DNA of 64,000 bases, taken from contig NZ_SMKW01000005.1 of the NCBI RefSeq assembly GCF_004348985.1, positions 62,001-126,000 on the forward strand, in the 5' to 3' direction. A program made the translations under genes and the position numbers. The notes under the pieces are model-generated. The model was not told the origin of the DNA, made no database searches, and saw nothing but the letters and a program-made list of their open reading frames with translations. Source of the stretch: Saccharopolyspora elongata. GTDB lineage: Bacteria; Actinomycetota; Actinomycetes; Mycobacteriales; Pseudonocardiaceae. Positions 38,261 through 48,012 of the stretch are shown here, piece after piece. Each line of letters begins with the position of its first letter. The stretch's first letter is position 1.

Positions 38261-38308
38261 ACCCCGTCGCGGAAGTGGCCCGGTACCCGGCCGGTATGCT
38301 GAAAACTC

Positions 38309-38857
38309 GTGGTCAAAGTGGATGAACAGCAGCGCACCGAGCTCGCCCGCCTGGTCCGGGAGCTCGCCGTCGTGCACGGTCGGGTCACCCTCTCCTCCGG
38401 CAAGGAAGCCGACTACTACGTCGATCTTCGCCGAGCGACGCTGCACCACCAGGCGGCGCCGCTGATCGGCACGCTGCTGCGCCAGCTCACCGCCGACTGG
38501 GACTACGTCGCCGTCGGTGGCCTCACCCTCGGCGCGGACCCCGTCGCCACCGCGATGATGCACGCCGAAGGCCCCGGGCTGGACTCCTTCGTCGTCCGCA
38601 AGAGCACCAAGACGCACGGCATGCAGCGGCTGATCGAGGGCCCCGACGTCACGGGGCGCCGGGTGCTCGCCGTCGAGGACACCTCCACCACCGGCGGCAG
38701 CGTCCTCACCGCCGTCGAGGCGCTGCGCGCGGCCGACGCCGAGATCGTCGGGGTGGCCACCGTGGTCGACCGCGACACCGGCGCGCGCGAGGCCATCGAG
38801 GCCGCCGGGCTGCCGTACCGCTCGCTGCTGGGCCTGGCCGACCTCGGGTTGGCGTGA
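38309..38857 (+). CDS. pyrE: Orotate phosphoribosyltransferase
   Basis: 182 residues. LSSGKEADYYVDLRR binds orotate; VGGLTLGADPVATAM and the PRPP loop VLAVEDTSTTGGSVLTA are intact. Converts orotate and PRPP to OMP in pyrimidine synthesis. GTG 38309 is 8 nt after TATGCT, without a ribosome site, so the mRNA is probably leaderless. Overlaps the methylase gene by 4 bp. Confidence 0.95.
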   Translation: MVKVDEQQRTELARLVRELAVVHGRVTLSSGKEADYYVDLRRATLHHQAAPLIGTLLRQLTADWDYVAVGGLTLGADPVATAMMHAEGPGLDSFVVRKSTKTHGMQRLIEGPDVTGRRVLAVEDTSTTGGSVLTAVEALRAADAEIVGVATVVDRDTGAREAIEAAGLPYRSLLGLADLGLA

Positions 38858-39498
38858 GCGAGGAGCTCGGTCCCACCGAGTGGGGCACCACCGTCGGCGT
38901 CGGGCCCTGGCCGGGCCCGTGGCCGGCGGACGAGCGCTACGACCCGGAGCTGCTGGAGCACGGCGACCGGCGCAACGTCGTGGACCACTACCGGTACTGG
39001 CGGCGCGAGGCGATCGTCGCCGACCTGGACCTGCGGCGGCACGACTTCCACGTGGCCATCGAGAACTTCCAGCACGACCACAACATCGGCACGGTGGTGC
39101 GCACCGCGAACGCCTTCGCCGCGAAGGCCGTGCACATCGTGGGCCGGCGGCGGTGGAACCGGCGCGGCGCGATGGTCACCGACCGGTACCAGCACATCCA
39201 CCACCACCCGGACCTGGAGTCGCTGCGCGGCTACGCGACCGAGCACGACCTGGCGCTGGTGGCGGTGGACAACACCGCGGGCGCGGTGCCGATCGAGCGG
39301 ACGGCGCTGCCCCGCCGCTGCGTGCTGCTGTTCGGCCAGGAGGGCCCCGGCCTGCGGGAGGACTCGCGGCTCGGCGCGGACCTGGTGGTGTCGATCGCGC
39401 AGTTCGGGTCGACCCGCTCGATCAACGCCGGGGTCGCGGCCGGCGTCGTGATGCACACCTGGATCGAGCAGCACGCCGATCTCGCCGACGCCTGGTGA
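38854..39498 (+). CDS. SpoU/TrmH-family RNA 2'-O-methyltransferase
   Basis: 214 residues. SPOUT fold: motif 1 in ENFQHDHNIGTVVRTANAFAAKAVHIVG (N and R catalytic), motif 2 in CVLLFGQEGPGLRE, motif 3 in VSIAQFGSTRSINAGVAAGVVMHTW; the knot is complete. Methylates a ribose in rRNA or tRNA with SAM. Translationally coupled to pyrE (GTGA overlap), as pyrE and a SpoU gene are near neighbours in mycobacteria. Confidence 0.92.
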   Translation: MSEELGPTEWGTTVGVGPWPGPWPADERYDPELLEHGDRRNVVDHYRYWRREAIVADLDLRRHDFHVAIENFQHDHNIGTVVRTANAFAAKAVHIVGRRRWNRRGAMVTDRYQHIHHHPDLESLRGYATEHDLALVAVDNTAGAVPIERTALPRRCVLLFGQEGPGLREDSRLGADLVVSIAQFGSTRSINAGVAAGVVMHTWIEQHADLADAW

Positions 39499-39585
39499 CC
39501 AGCGGCGTCCACCGATGAGTTCTCCGGCCTGGCGGGGTCTGTTCCGGTGTACCGCGAGTAGACCCCGATCGGTTGGGGGGAACCC

Positions 39586-40269
39586 ATGACCACCAACGCC
39601 CTACCGCCCGTCGTCGATGCCGAGACCTGGCAGCGCCGGCTCGACGAGCTGCGTGCCCGGGAGAAGGCCGCGACCCGGGAGCTCGATGCGATCGCCGCGC
39701 AGCGCCGCCGCATGCCGATGGTCGAGATGCCCGACTACACCCTCGAAGGCGAGGAGGGGCCGGTCCGGCTGGCGGACGTCTTCGACGGCGCGTCGCAGCT
39801 GATCGTCTACAACCACATGTGGTTCGCCGGCAAGGAATGGCAGTGCTCGGGCTGCACCGGGTTCACCTCGCAGTTCACCCGGCTGGAATTCCTGCACAAC
39901 TACGACGCCCGGTTCGTCATCGTCACCCAGGGCCCGATCGACGAGGCGCTCGCCTACAAGCGGCGCGTCGGCAACCAGATGACCTGGTACTCCACGGCGA
40001 ACAGCCCGTTCGGCGCCGACGTCGGCGCACCGCCCGGCGGGGGATTCGCCGTCAACGTGTTCCTGCGCGACGGCGACACCGTCTACCGCACCTGGCACAC
40101 CAACGGCCGCGGCTGCGAGCAGCTCAGCCATACCTTCGCGCTGATCGACCTGCTGCCGTACGGGCGGCGGGAGGAGTGGCAGGACTCGCCCGAGGGCTGG
40201 CCGCAGGAGCCCACCTACAGCCGGTGGGCCAGCTCCGAGGACATCGCCGCGCGCTACGGCGAGGCCTGA
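39586..40269 (+). CDS. DUF899 thioredoxin-like protein
   Basis: 227 residues. DUF899 signature: RMPMVEMPDYTLEGEEGPVRLADVFDG, YNHMWF (the family's hallmark), CSGCTGF with two cysteines in CxxC, and a C-terminal HTNGRGCEQLSHTFALIDLLPYGRREEWQDSPEGWPQ. Thioredoxin fold without known substrate. GGGGGG precedes the ATG by a few nt. Convergent with dedA. Confidence 0.9.
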   Translation: MTTNALPPVVDAETWQRRLDELRAREKAATRELDAIAAQRRRMPMVEMPDYTLEGEEGPVRLADVFDGASQLIVYNHMWFAGKEWQCSGCTGFTSQFTRLEFLHNYDARFVIVTQGPIDEALAYKRRVGNQMTWYSTANSPFGADVGAPPGGGFAVNVFLRDGDTVYRTWHTNGRGCEQLSHTFALIDLLPYGRREEWQDSPEGWPQEPTYSRWASSEDIAARYGEA

Positions 40270-40286
40270 TCCGGCCCGGAAAGCAG

Positions 40287-40320
40287 TTCGCGCGGATCCG
40301 GAGCACCGGATCCGCGCGAA
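40287..40320. terminator. Bidirectional terminator hairpin
   Basis: Perfect 15-bp stem TTCGCGCGGATCCGG/CCGGATCCGCGCGAA with an AGCA loop in the 63-bp gap between convergent genes. Confidence 0.85.
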
Positions 40321-40332
40321 GGTGGCGACTCG

Positions 40333-41022
40333 TCAGCTCGCGGCGCCGCGGGCCTTCTCGCGGCGGCTTTTCAGGTATTCGATGATGATCGGGACGACCG
40401 AGACCAGCACGATCAGGATGGCCATCGCTTCGAGGTTGTTCCTGATCCACGGGATGTTGCCGAGGAAGAAGCCGAGCACCGTCATGCTGACGGTCCACGC
40501 GATGCCGCCGACCGCGGAGTAGCTGAAGAACTTCTTCTGGTCCATCTGCGCGACGCCCGCGACGGCGGTGATGAAGGTCCGCACGATCGGCACGAACCGG
40601 GCCAGGATGATCGCGCGCGCGCCGTACTTCTCGAAGAACTCGTGGGTCTTGTCCACGTGCTCCTTCTTGAACAGCTTCGAGTCCGGCTTGTTGAACATCG
40701 ACGGCCCGACCTTGCGGCCGATCCAGTACCCGGTCACGTTGCCCACGAACGCGCACACCGCTAGCAGCACGCACACCAGCCAGATCGGGGTGTCGATCGC
40801 GCCGGTGGCGACGAACAGGCCCGTCACGAACAGCAGGGAGTCACCGGGCAGGAAGAACCCGATGAGCAGGCCGCACTCGGCGAAGATGATCAGGCACACG
40901 CCGATCAGGGCGAAAGGCCCCATCGACTGGATGATGTGCTCCGGATCGAGCCAGTCCGGCAGGAGGGCGAGCGCGGGAGTGTTCGCGGCGGCGTCGACAA
41001 TCGCGGGCAATTCGGTCGTCAC
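40333..41022 (-). CDS. DedA family membrane protein
   Basis: 229 residues from GTG 41022 (MTTELPAIVDAA), which is 8 nt after TACCGT on the minus strand; longer starts up to 41106 exist but have no signal. Family marks: FAECGLLIGFFLPGDSLLFVTG, FVGNVTGYWIGRKVG, and the G-x-x-x-V/I-x-x-x-R-F-x-P-x-x-R motif in YGARAIILARFVPIVRTFITAVAG. Probable undecaprenyl-phosphate or phospholipid flippase activity, as proposed for DedA proteins. Near fba as in mycobacteria (Rv0364). Confidence 0.93.
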   Translation of the reverse strand: MTTELPAIVDAAANTPALALLPDWLDPEHIIQSMGPFALIGVCLIIFAECGLLIGFFLPGDSLLFVTGLFVATGAIDTPIWLVCVLLAVCAFVGNVTGYWIGRKVGPSMFNKPDSKLFKKEHVDKTHEFFEKYGARAIILARFVPIVRTFITAVAGVAQMDQKKFFSYSAVGGIAWTVSMTVLGFFLGNIPWIRNNLEAMAILIVLVSVVPIIIEYLKSRREKARGAAS

Positions 41023-41124
41023 GCTTGCCAACGGTACCGTGACCGCCCCTGCGCCAACCCCCGGGCGAGCAAGCCCGCCGAACACGCTGGGCAATCCCAT
41101 GATCACCCGGAAGTGGGTATCGGC

Positions 41125-41328
41125 TCAGATCGCCACGGGGAACAGCGTGAGCGCTCCGGCGATGGCTCCGGCCAGGAGCCCGACGATCAGCGCGAACAAC
41201 AGCACGCCGACCACCGGGAGGCGCTTGCGCGGCGGAGCGGGCGGAGGCTGCGGAGCCGTGCCGGGGCTGCCCCCGGCCTGGGCGCGCAGCGCCGCCGACA
41301 GGAGGTGTGCTGGGTCGGGTCGGGTCAC
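41125..41328 (-). CDS. Small proline-rich single-pass membrane protein
   Basis: 67 residues. Proline/glycine-rich N-terminal half (PGTAPQPPPAPPRKR) and one C-terminal membrane helix (LPVVGVLLFALIVGLLAGAIAGALTLF). The positive RKR before the helix predicts an inside N-terminus. About 100 bp before dedA in the same direction. No family recognised. Confidence 0.6.
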   Translation of the reverse strand: MTRPDPAHLLSAALRAQAGGSPGTAPQPPPAPPRKRLPVVGVLLFALIVGLLAGAIAGALTLFPVAI

Positions 41329-41423
41329 CCCCCGAGCGTAAGCGAGGGGCCCGGCGGAGCCGGACCGTTGCGGCGAAGCCGAGCGGTGCGGCGGAGCGGC
41401 GGAGCTGGGACTTCGCGTACCGG

Positions 41424-41542
41424 CCGCAATTTCAATGGAAGTTGCGGTTCTCCGGCGTGTCCGGCCACGACACGCCGGGAGGTGTGGACAACTTCCGCAA
41501 TTTCAATGGAAATCGGACCTTCGATTTCCATTGAAATTGCGG
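41424..41542. repeat. Composite three-hairpin module of family A, copy 2
   Basis: Short family-A palindrome (41424-41447), GC hairpin CTCCGGCGTGTC.../GACACGCCGGGAG, the word TGTGGACAACTT, then a long family-A inverted repeat (41495-41542). The module differs from 26915-27034 by swapping long and short outer units. It lies 22 bp past the nagA stop on the minus strand; the DNA between it and the small membrane protein (41329-41423) shows no gene. Confidence 0.8.
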
Positions 41543-41563
41543 ACAAACCCCTCGGCACGGTGC

Positions 41564-42712
41564 TCAGCTCGGTTCGGTCACCCAGGTGCCGTCCTTCATC
41601 ACCGCGTCCAGCTGCAGGTCGGCGTTCAGCACGACCAGGTCCGCCGCGAGACCCTGGCGGATCTCGCCGATCCGGTCGCCGAGGCCGAGCAGCTGCGCCG
41701 GCTTCGTCGACGACGCCGCCACCGCCGCCGGCACCGTCAGGCCGCAGCTGCGGACCAGGTTCCGGAACGCCACGTCCATCGTCAGCGTGCTGCCCGCCAG
41801 CGAGCCGTCCGCGAGCCGCGGCTCGCCGTCGGTCACCGTGACCGGCAGCTTGCCCAGCTCGTAGGTGCCGTCGCCCGCTTCGGTCGCGCTGATCGCGTCG
41901 GTGACCAGCACGGTCCGCCCGGTGCCCGCGTGCGAGGCGGCCAGCTTCACCACCGCCGGGTGCAGGTGCACCAGGTCGCAGATGAGCTCGACGGTCACCC
42001 GCTCGTCCTCCAGCAGGACGCCGATCGGGCCCGGCTCCCGGTGGTGCAGCGGGCGCATCGCGTTGAACAGGTGCGTGGCGACCGTCGCGCCCGCCTCCAC
42101 CGCAGGCACCACCTGGTCCAGCACGGCGTCGGTGTGCCCGACGGCGGCGATCACGCCCTGGTCGACCAGCCGCCGGATGGCGCTCGACGACTCCGGCAGC
42201 TCCGGCGCCAGCGTGATCATCCGCACCGCGCCCCGACCCGCGTCCAGCAGCTGCTGGACGGCGGAGGCCTCCGGCGGGCGGAGGATCGCCGGGTCGTGCG
42301 CGCCGCAGCGCGCCGCCGACAGGAACGGCCCCTCCAGGTGGATGCCCGCCAGCGCGCCGTCGACGACCAGCTCGCTGAGTGCGCTGATCTGCTTGGCGAG
42401 GTCGGGCAGCGGCGCCGACACGAGGCTGGCCAGCATCGTCGTCGTGCCGTGCGCGCGGTGGGTGTTGATCGCGGCGTGCGACTGGTCGAGCTCGATGCCG
42501 GTGAAGGAGCCGCCGCCACCGCCGTGGCAGTGGATGTCCACGAAGCCGGGCACCAGCCACCGGCCGGCCAGGTCGACGGCGGGGCCGTCCGGCGCGGGGC
42601 CGCTGCCGACCGCGGCGATCTGGCCGCCTGAGACCCGGACCCAACCGCGGTCCAGCACTCCGTCGGCGGTGACGACCTGCCCACCGGCGAGGATCAGTTC
42701 GGGAGCGTTCAC
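41564..42712 (-). CDS. nagA: N-acetylglucosamine-6-phosphate deacetylase
   Basis: 382 residues, amidohydrolase fold. VPGFVDIHCHGGGG supplies the metal ligands, IHLEGPFLS holds the metal-binding Glu, then GHTDA, THLFNAMRPLHHREPG, and the catalytic Asp in VLVTDAISATE. Removes the acetyl group from GlcNAc-6-P to give GlcN-6-P. GTG overlaps the kinase stop, so nagK-nagA is one operon, led by a dre site for DasR. Confidence 0.95.
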   Translation of the reverse strand: MNAPELILAGGQVVTADGVLDRGWVRVSGGQIAAVGSGPAPDGPAVDLAGRWLVPGFVDIHCHGGGGGSFTGIELDQSHAAINTHRAHGTTTMLASLVSAPLPDLAKQISALSELVVDGALAGIHLEGPFLSAARCGAHDPAILRPPEASAVQQLLDAGRGAVRMITLAPELPESSSAIRRLVDQGVIAAVGHTDAVLDQVVPAVEAGATVATHLFNAMRPLHHREPGPIGVLLEDERVTVELICDLVHLHPAVVKLAASHAGTGRTVLVTDAISATEAGDGTYELGKLPVTVTDGEPRLADGSLAGSTLTMDVAFRNLVRSCGLTVPAAVAASSTKPAQLLGLGDRIGEIRQGLAADLVVLNADLQLDAVMKDGTWVTEPS

Positions 42713-43632
42713 GGTGTTTTCAACCCTTCCGTCGCCAGCAGCGCTGCACCGAGGCAGCCCGCGGTGTCACCGAGCTCGGCCAATTTGAGGTGGGGGCGGC
42801 GGTGGTATGCCGCCAGCATGCCGTCCAACCGGGCGCGCAGCGGGTCGACGAGCAAATCGCCGGCCTGCGCGAACCCGCCGCCGAGCACGACGCACTCGGG
42901 CGCTGCGACCGTTATGAGCACCAGCAACCCCCTGGCCAGTGCGTCGATCGCGTCCTGCCAAACCGCCTGGGCGTCCGGATCGCCGGTCCGCACCGCGGCG
43001 GCGACGTCGGCGCCCGAGACGTCCCGCCCCGTGCGCGCCCGGTAGCGGCGGGCGACCGCGGCCGACGAAGCCATGGCCTCGACGCAGCCGTTGCTACCGC
43101 AGCCGCACGGCTCGCCGTGACCGACGTCGATGTGCCCGATCTCGCCGGCGAAGCCGCCGCCGGAGTAGAGCCGGCCGTCGAGCACCAGCGCCGCGGCGAT
43201 CCCGGTGCCGATCGGCAGCACGACCACGTCGCGCATGCCGCGGGCGGCGCCCAGGCGCGCCTCGGCGAGCCCGCCGGCGCGGACGTCGTGGCCGAAGGCC
43301 AGTGGCAGGTCGATGCGGGCGGCGAGCCGGTCGCGCAGCGGCACGTCCCGCCAACCGAGGTTCGCGGAGAACACTCCGACACCGCGCGCCTCGTCGACCA
43401 CACCGGGCACCACGACGCCGACGGCGTCCACCGAGTCAGCGCCGGAGCGCAGTTCGGACACCAGTTCGGCCACGGCTTCGACGACGAGGTCGGCGGTCGC
43501 TGCGCCGTCCGAGCCGCGCGGGGTCGGGCGGCGCGCATGGCGCAACTGCCGAGCGGTATCGCGGCCGACGGCCACCAGGGCGGCCTTCATGTCGGTACCG
43601 CCGACGTCTACGGCGATGGCGTGTGCGGTCAC
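42709..43632 (-). CDS. nagK: ROK-family sugar kinase, probable N-acetylglucosamine kinase
   Basis: 307 residues. DVGGTDMKAAL (phosphate-1), GHDVRAGGLAEARLGAARG (catalytic Asp), IGTGIAAALVLDGRLYSGGGFAGEIGHI (phosphate-2) and the ROK zinc motif GEPCGCGSNGCVEAMAS. Being first gene of a unit with nagA, it most likely phosphorylates GlcNAc; glucose is possible too. GTG start, 31 bp after the dre site. Confidence 0.88.
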   Translation of the reverse strand: MTAHAIAVDVGGTDMKAALVAVGRDTARQLRHARRPTPRGSDGAATADLVVEAVAELVSELRSGADSVDAVGVVVPGVVDEARGVGVFSANLGWRDVPLRDRLAARIDLPLAFGHDVRAGGLAEARLGAARGMRDVVVLPIGTGIAAALVLDGRLYSGGGFAGEIGHIDVGHGEPCGCGSNGCVEAMASSAAVARRYRARTGRDVSGADVAAAVRTGDPDAQAVWQDAIDALARGLLVLITVAAPECVVLGGGFAQAGDLLVDPLRARLDGMLAAYHRRPHLKLAELGDTAGCLGAALLATEGLKTP

Positions 43633-43662
43633 GCCGACGATCCTCCGCTACCGGCCACCCAA

Positions 43663-43674
43663 TGGTCTACACCA
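43663..43674 (-). promoter_or_regulatory. dre site (DasR-responsive element) upstream of nagKA
   Basis: TGGTCTACACCA in the context AATGGTCTACACCAAAT is one base from the palindromic DasR core TGGTCTAGACCA. Its position 31 bp before nagK matches the control of nagKA in Streptomyces, where GlcN-6-P releases the GntR-type repressor DasR. Confidence 0.85.
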
Positions 43675-43719
43675 AATCGGTGTGTCGTTCGACTGGGATT
43701 TCGCGGACTTCCCCGTCGA

Positions 43720-44292
43720 TCAGTTGCCCATCAGCTTCTGCAGGGCCTCTAGGCCGCGGCTCGCGGTCGACTTCACGGTGCCCTTCGAAACGCCCGTGGC
43801 CTCGGCGATCTCCGCTTCCGTGAGGTTCCCGTAGTACCGCAGCACCAGCACCTCGCGCTGCCGCCGCGGCAGCTTGCCCAGCGACTCCACGACCGCCTGG
43901 TGCTCGGCCGTCAACATCGCCAGCGATTCGGCCGAACGGGCGTCGGCCTGGTGCGGCGGCTGGTACTCGCGGGCCGTCTTGCGGCGCCGCAGCACCGAGC
44001 GGCTGCCGTTGACGACCGCGGTGCGCAGGTACCCGATCGCGGCGCGCGCGTCGCGCAGCCCGGACCAGTTCCGGTACAGCCCGGTGAACGCCTCCTGCAC
44101 CACGTCCTCGGCCGTCGCAGGGTCGTCGACCAGCAGGATCGCCAGCCGCACCATCCGCATGCGCTGCTGGCGGTACAGGTCTTCCAGGGTCAGCGGTTGC
44201 GCCGTGGTGTCCACCGCCGCGCTGTCCAGCGCGCGCAGATGTCCGAGGGTCTGCTCCACGCTCCGTTCGGTGCTGTGCGAATCACCGGCCAT
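43720..44292 (-). CDS. ECF sigma factor, SigE family
   Basis: 190 residues from ATG 44292; TAGGTT lies 8 nt upstream on the minus strand and no ribosome site is seen. Region 2 (LEDLYRQQRMRMVRLAILLVDDPATAEDVVQEAFTGLYRNW) and region 4 (LPRRQREVLVLRYYGNLTEAEIAEATGVSKGTVKSTASRGL) are complete. It belongs to the SigE-like 70-kDa-related actinobacterial ECF group. No adjacent anti-sigma gene; how it is controlled is unclear. Confidence 0.9.
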   Translation of the reverse strand: MAGDSHSTERSVEQTLGHLRALDSAAVDTTAQPLTLEDLYRQQRMRMVRLAILLVDDPATAEDVVQEAFTGLYRNWSGLRDARAAIGYLRTAVVNGSRSVLRRRKTAREYQPPHQADARSAESLAMLTAEHQAVVESLGKLPRRQREVLVLRYYGNLTEAEIAEATGVSKGTVKSTASRGLEALQKLMGN

Positions 44293-44385
44293 GATCGAAC
44301 AACCTACCGGCTGGCCACTGGCGCGGATAACACGACCGGGTAGCGTCGATATCGATCGGTGATCTGCAGCGGAGGTGTCGGGAAC

Positions 44386-44664
44386 ATGGCCAAGTTCGTG
44401 GTCGAGCTGGTGTACGGCGAGGACGAGGAGCGCCGCCTCGAGGTGCGGCCCGCGCACCGGGAGTACTGCCGCGGACTCGCCGAGCGCGGCGTGCTGCTGG
44501 CCGGCGGCCCGTTCGCCGACAACCTCGGCGCCCAGCTGATCTACGAGACCGCCGACGCCGACGAGCTCGGCGGGGTCCTCGCCGCGGATCCCTACACGGA
44601 GGCCGGCGTGATCGCCAAGACCACCGTCCGCGAGTGGAACCTGCTCACCGGCGCCTGGGCCTAG
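44386..44664 (+). CDS. YciI-like protein
   Basis: 92 residues from ATG 44386 with GGAGG 10 nt before it. YCII-fold marks: FVVELVYGEDEERRLEVRPAHREYCRGLAERGVLLAGGPFAD and the final DPYTEAGVIAKTTVREWN. A dimeric alpha/beta-barrel, ferredoxin-like enzyme fold with a His-Asp pair; substrate unknown. Confidence 0.88.
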   Translation: MAKFVVELVYGEDEERRLEVRPAHREYCRGLAERGVLLAGGPFADNLGAQLIYETADADELGGVLAADPYTEAGVIAKTTVREWNLLTGAWA

Positions 44665-44728
44665 CCGCTACCAAGATCGAATCGGCGGGCTCTCTGGCCG
44701 CCGAACCTGCAGCGTGTGAGGATGTCCA

Positions 44729-44754
44729 CAGGATTCGTCCCGTTCTGAATCCTG
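44729..44754. terminator. Hairpin in the yciI-fba gap
   Basis: CAGGATTC pairs with GAATCCTG around a 10-nt loop, 65 bp after the YciI stop. No T-tract. The rest of the 243-bp gap has short GC hairpins (CCCCGTCTGGGG near 44784; GGGCCGAACGGGCCC near 44815) and the fba ribosome site GAGGAGG. Confidence 0.5.
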
Positions 44755-44907
44755 TCACCGGCTTTCCAAGACAGCCCCGTCTGGGGCACTGTGACGCGAA
44801 AGTGTGGCACCGGGCCGAACGGGCCCGCTGACAACGGGCATGAGCTCGTAGGATGCTGCGCGACTTCCCGTCACCAAGACCAAACTCCACCCCGAGGAGG
44901 ACGACCG

Positions 44908-45942
<1,035 letters not shown>

Positions 45943-46054
45943 TCTTTTCACCTGGAGGGCGCGCGATTTCGCGAGAAGTCGGCACCCCTCGGACTGCGAC
46001 GGCTCGTTCGCCTGGTGGCGGACGGGCCGTCGTCGTACCTGGAAGGATTGGGGC

Positions 46055-46465
46055 ATGACGAGGAACCTGTTGGAACCGCCGGAGACCCTGCTACCGGAGA
46101 ACGAGGCCGCGCAGGGCGAGCTGGCCGCCGGCACTGACCCGGCCGAGGTCGCCGCGCACCACCCCACCTTCAGCGCCGCGTGGGCCGCGCTCGCGGAAGC
46201 CGCGCTCGACGCCGACGAGCACATCGCCGCCTACGCCTACGCCCGCACCGGCTACCACCGCGGCCTGGACGCGCTGCGCAAGGCCGGCTGGAAGGGCTTC
46301 GGCCCGGTGCCGTGGCGGCACGCCCCGAACCAGGGCGTGCTCCGCTCGATCGCGGCGCTGGCGAAGGCCGCGAGGGCGATCGGCGAGGCCGACGAGTTCG
46401 ACCGCTGCCGCCAGCTGCTCGCCGACAGCGACCCGGCTTCCCTGGACGCGACCGGCCTGGCCTGA
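46055..46465 (+). CDS. DUF3151 family protein
   Basis: 136 residues. The whole protein is the DUF3151 domain, with NLLEPPETLLPE and AYAYARTGYHRGLDALRKAGWKGFGPVPWRHAPNQGVLRS as family hallmarks. Cytoplasmic, all-helical, function unknown; conserved next to fba in mycobacteria (Rv0360c). The 113 bp before it carry a degenerate family-C palindrome (about 45965-45980). Confidence 0.92.
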   Translation: MTRNLLEPPETLLPENEAAQGELAAGTDPAEVAAHHPTFSAAWAALAEAALDADEHIAAYAYARTGYHRGLDALRKAGWKGFGPVPWRHAPNQGVLRSIAALAKAARAIGEADEFDRCRQLLADSDPASLDATGLA

Positions 46466-46469
46466 GCCG

Positions 46470-46502
46470 CTGCGCGACCGGGCCCCGCGCCCGGTCGCGC
46501 AG
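46470..46502 (+). terminator. Terminator after the DUF3151 gene
   Basis: Perfect 14-bp stem CTGCGCGACCGGGC/GCCCGGTCGCGCAG with a CCCGC loop, 5 bp past the stop codon. Confidence 0.85.
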
Positions 46503-46556
46503 ATCGAGTGAGGATCACTGCGGCGGCACTCGGATTGCACCGCGATCTGTCGGACA

Positions 46557-47660
46557 ATGCGGAGCGTGCACCGACTGCGCGAGGAACTCGTCCGCCGCTT
46601 GCGCCGCCTCATGCGCACCGGAGTTCCCATCGCCCAGTGCGCGATCGCGGCCGGTCTCGCGTGGTTCCTGGCCCACCACCTGTTCGGCCACCCGGCGCCG
46701 TTCTTCGCGCCGATCGCCGCGGTCATCTCGCTCGGCGTCTCGCTGGGCCAGCGGATGCGGCGCGCCCTGGAACTCGTCGTCGGCGTCAGCATCGGCGTCG
46801 GGGTCGGCGACATCCTGATCTCGTTCATCGGCACGGGGAGCTGGCAGATCGCGCTGGTCGTTGCGCTGGCCATGAGCACCGCCGTGCTGCTGGACAGCGG
46901 CGTCGTGATCGTGCTGCAGGCCGCGTCGTCGTCGGTGCTGGTCGCGACGCTGCTGCCGCCGGCCACCGCCGGCGGGCTGACGCGGATGCTCGACGCCGCG
47001 ATCGGCGGGCTGGTCGGCTTCATCGTCGCCGCGCTGCTGCCCGCCAACCCGCTCGCCGTGGCGCACCGCAACGGGCGGCTCGTGCTCGGCGCCCTCGCCG
47101 ACGCGCTCCGCGGCGTCGGGAACGCGGTGGCGCGGCAGGACATCGAACTCGCCGCCGACGTGCTGGCGAAGGCGCGCAAGAGTCAACACGACGTGGAGGA
47201 GCTCCGCGCGGCGCTGGAGGCCGGGCAGGAGATCGCGCGGTTCGCGCCCATCCGGTGGCGGCGGCGCGGCGACCTGGAGCGCTACGAGACCGCGGCGACG
47301 CCGATCGACCGCGCGCTGCGCAACACGCGCGTGCTCGCGCGCCGGGCGCTCGCCGCGTTGCGGGACGGCGAGCCGGTGCCGCGCCCGCTGCCGGGGCTCC
47401 TGGAGGAGCTGGCGGGCGCCGTGGTTCTGCTGCGCGACGAGCTGGCCAGCGGCGTCGATCCGCTGCAGACCCGCGCGGCGGCCAGATCCGTCGCCAAGAA
47501 GTCCACAGTGGAACTCCTCGGCGAGGGGGACTTCTCGATGCAGGTGGTGGTGCTGCAGGTCCGCTCGATCGCGGTGGACCTCCTGCAGGCCACCGGCCTC
47601 AGCCGGACCGAGGCGATCGCCGCCCTGCCGCCCCTGCACCCGGAGGAGAAGTCCGGCTGA
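46557..47660 (+). CDS. FUSC/aromatic-acid-exporter-family membrane protein
   Basis: 367 residues. N-terminal membrane half with about six helices (VPIAQCAIAAGLAWFLAHHLFGHPAPFFAPIAAVISLGVSLGQR is the FUSC/ArAE opening), then a cytoplasmic helical domain (about 175-365). Related proteins export aromatic acids or form part of cell-envelope complexes. GTG at 46566 is an alternative start; no ribosome site precedes either. Confidence 0.87.
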   Translation: MRSVHRLREELVRRLRRLMRTGVPIAQCAIAAGLAWFLAHHLFGHPAPFFAPIAAVISLGVSLGQRMRRALELVVGVSIGVGVGDILISFIGTGSWQIALVVALAMSTAVLLDSGVVIVLQAASSSVLVATLLPPATAGGLTRMLDAAIGGLVGFIVAALLPANPLAVAHRNGRLVLGALADALRGVGNAVARQDIELAADVLAKARKSQHDVEELRAALEAGQEIARFAPIRWRRRGDLERYETAATPIDRALRNTRVLARRALAALRDGEPVPRPLPGLLEELAGAVVLLRDELASGVDPLQTRAAARSVAKKSTVELLGEGDFSMQVVVLQVRSIAVDLLQATGLSRTEAIAALPPLHPEEKSG

Positions 47661-47663
47661 GCG

Positions 47664-47954
47664 TCAGCCCGCGGGGCGGTTCAGGACCGCGATCAGGGCG
47701 TTGTGCAGGGCTTCGTGATCGCGCGGGTCGTGGAGGTGGCAGTCGGCCGCCGAGAGCCGGTACCACTCCGCTGCGCCCGCGTAGCGCACCCATACCGTGA
47801 CGTCGCCGCCGGCGCATTCGGTGGCCAGCTCCAGGTCGCCGGTGATGACCCCGACCTCGTCGGTCATCACCCCGCCCGGCGGCGCGGTCACCTCGGAGCG
47901 CCGCACCGCAGGCTCCGGTGCGGTCGAGCGGTCCGGCTCTGCGTGGTCTGACAT
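47664..47954 (-). CDS. Hypothetical protein
   Basis: 96 residues from ATG 47954 with GAGGAGG upstream. N-terminal third is Pro/Glu-rich; the rest (TDEVGVITGDLELATECAGGDVTVWVRYAGAAEWYRLSAADC...) looks like a small beta fold. No family recognised. Convergent with the FUSC-like gene, only 3 bp apart. Confidence 0.65.
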   Translation of the reverse strand: MSDHAEPDRSTAPEPAVRRSEVTAPPGGVMTDEVGVITGDLELATECAGGDVTVWVRYAGAAEWYRLSAADCHLHDPRDHEALHNALIAVLNRPAG

Positions 47955-48012
47955 GGAACGGCCCTCCTCGCGGCTGCCCCAGTATGTCCTGCCAGCAGCG
48001 GCGCGGTCGGTC

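Noticed and set aside
44665..44907. tRNA-like folding in the yciI-fba gap
   Set aside because: One 8-bp hairpin and GC-rich mini-hairpins only; no T-loop GTTCGA or cloverleaf.
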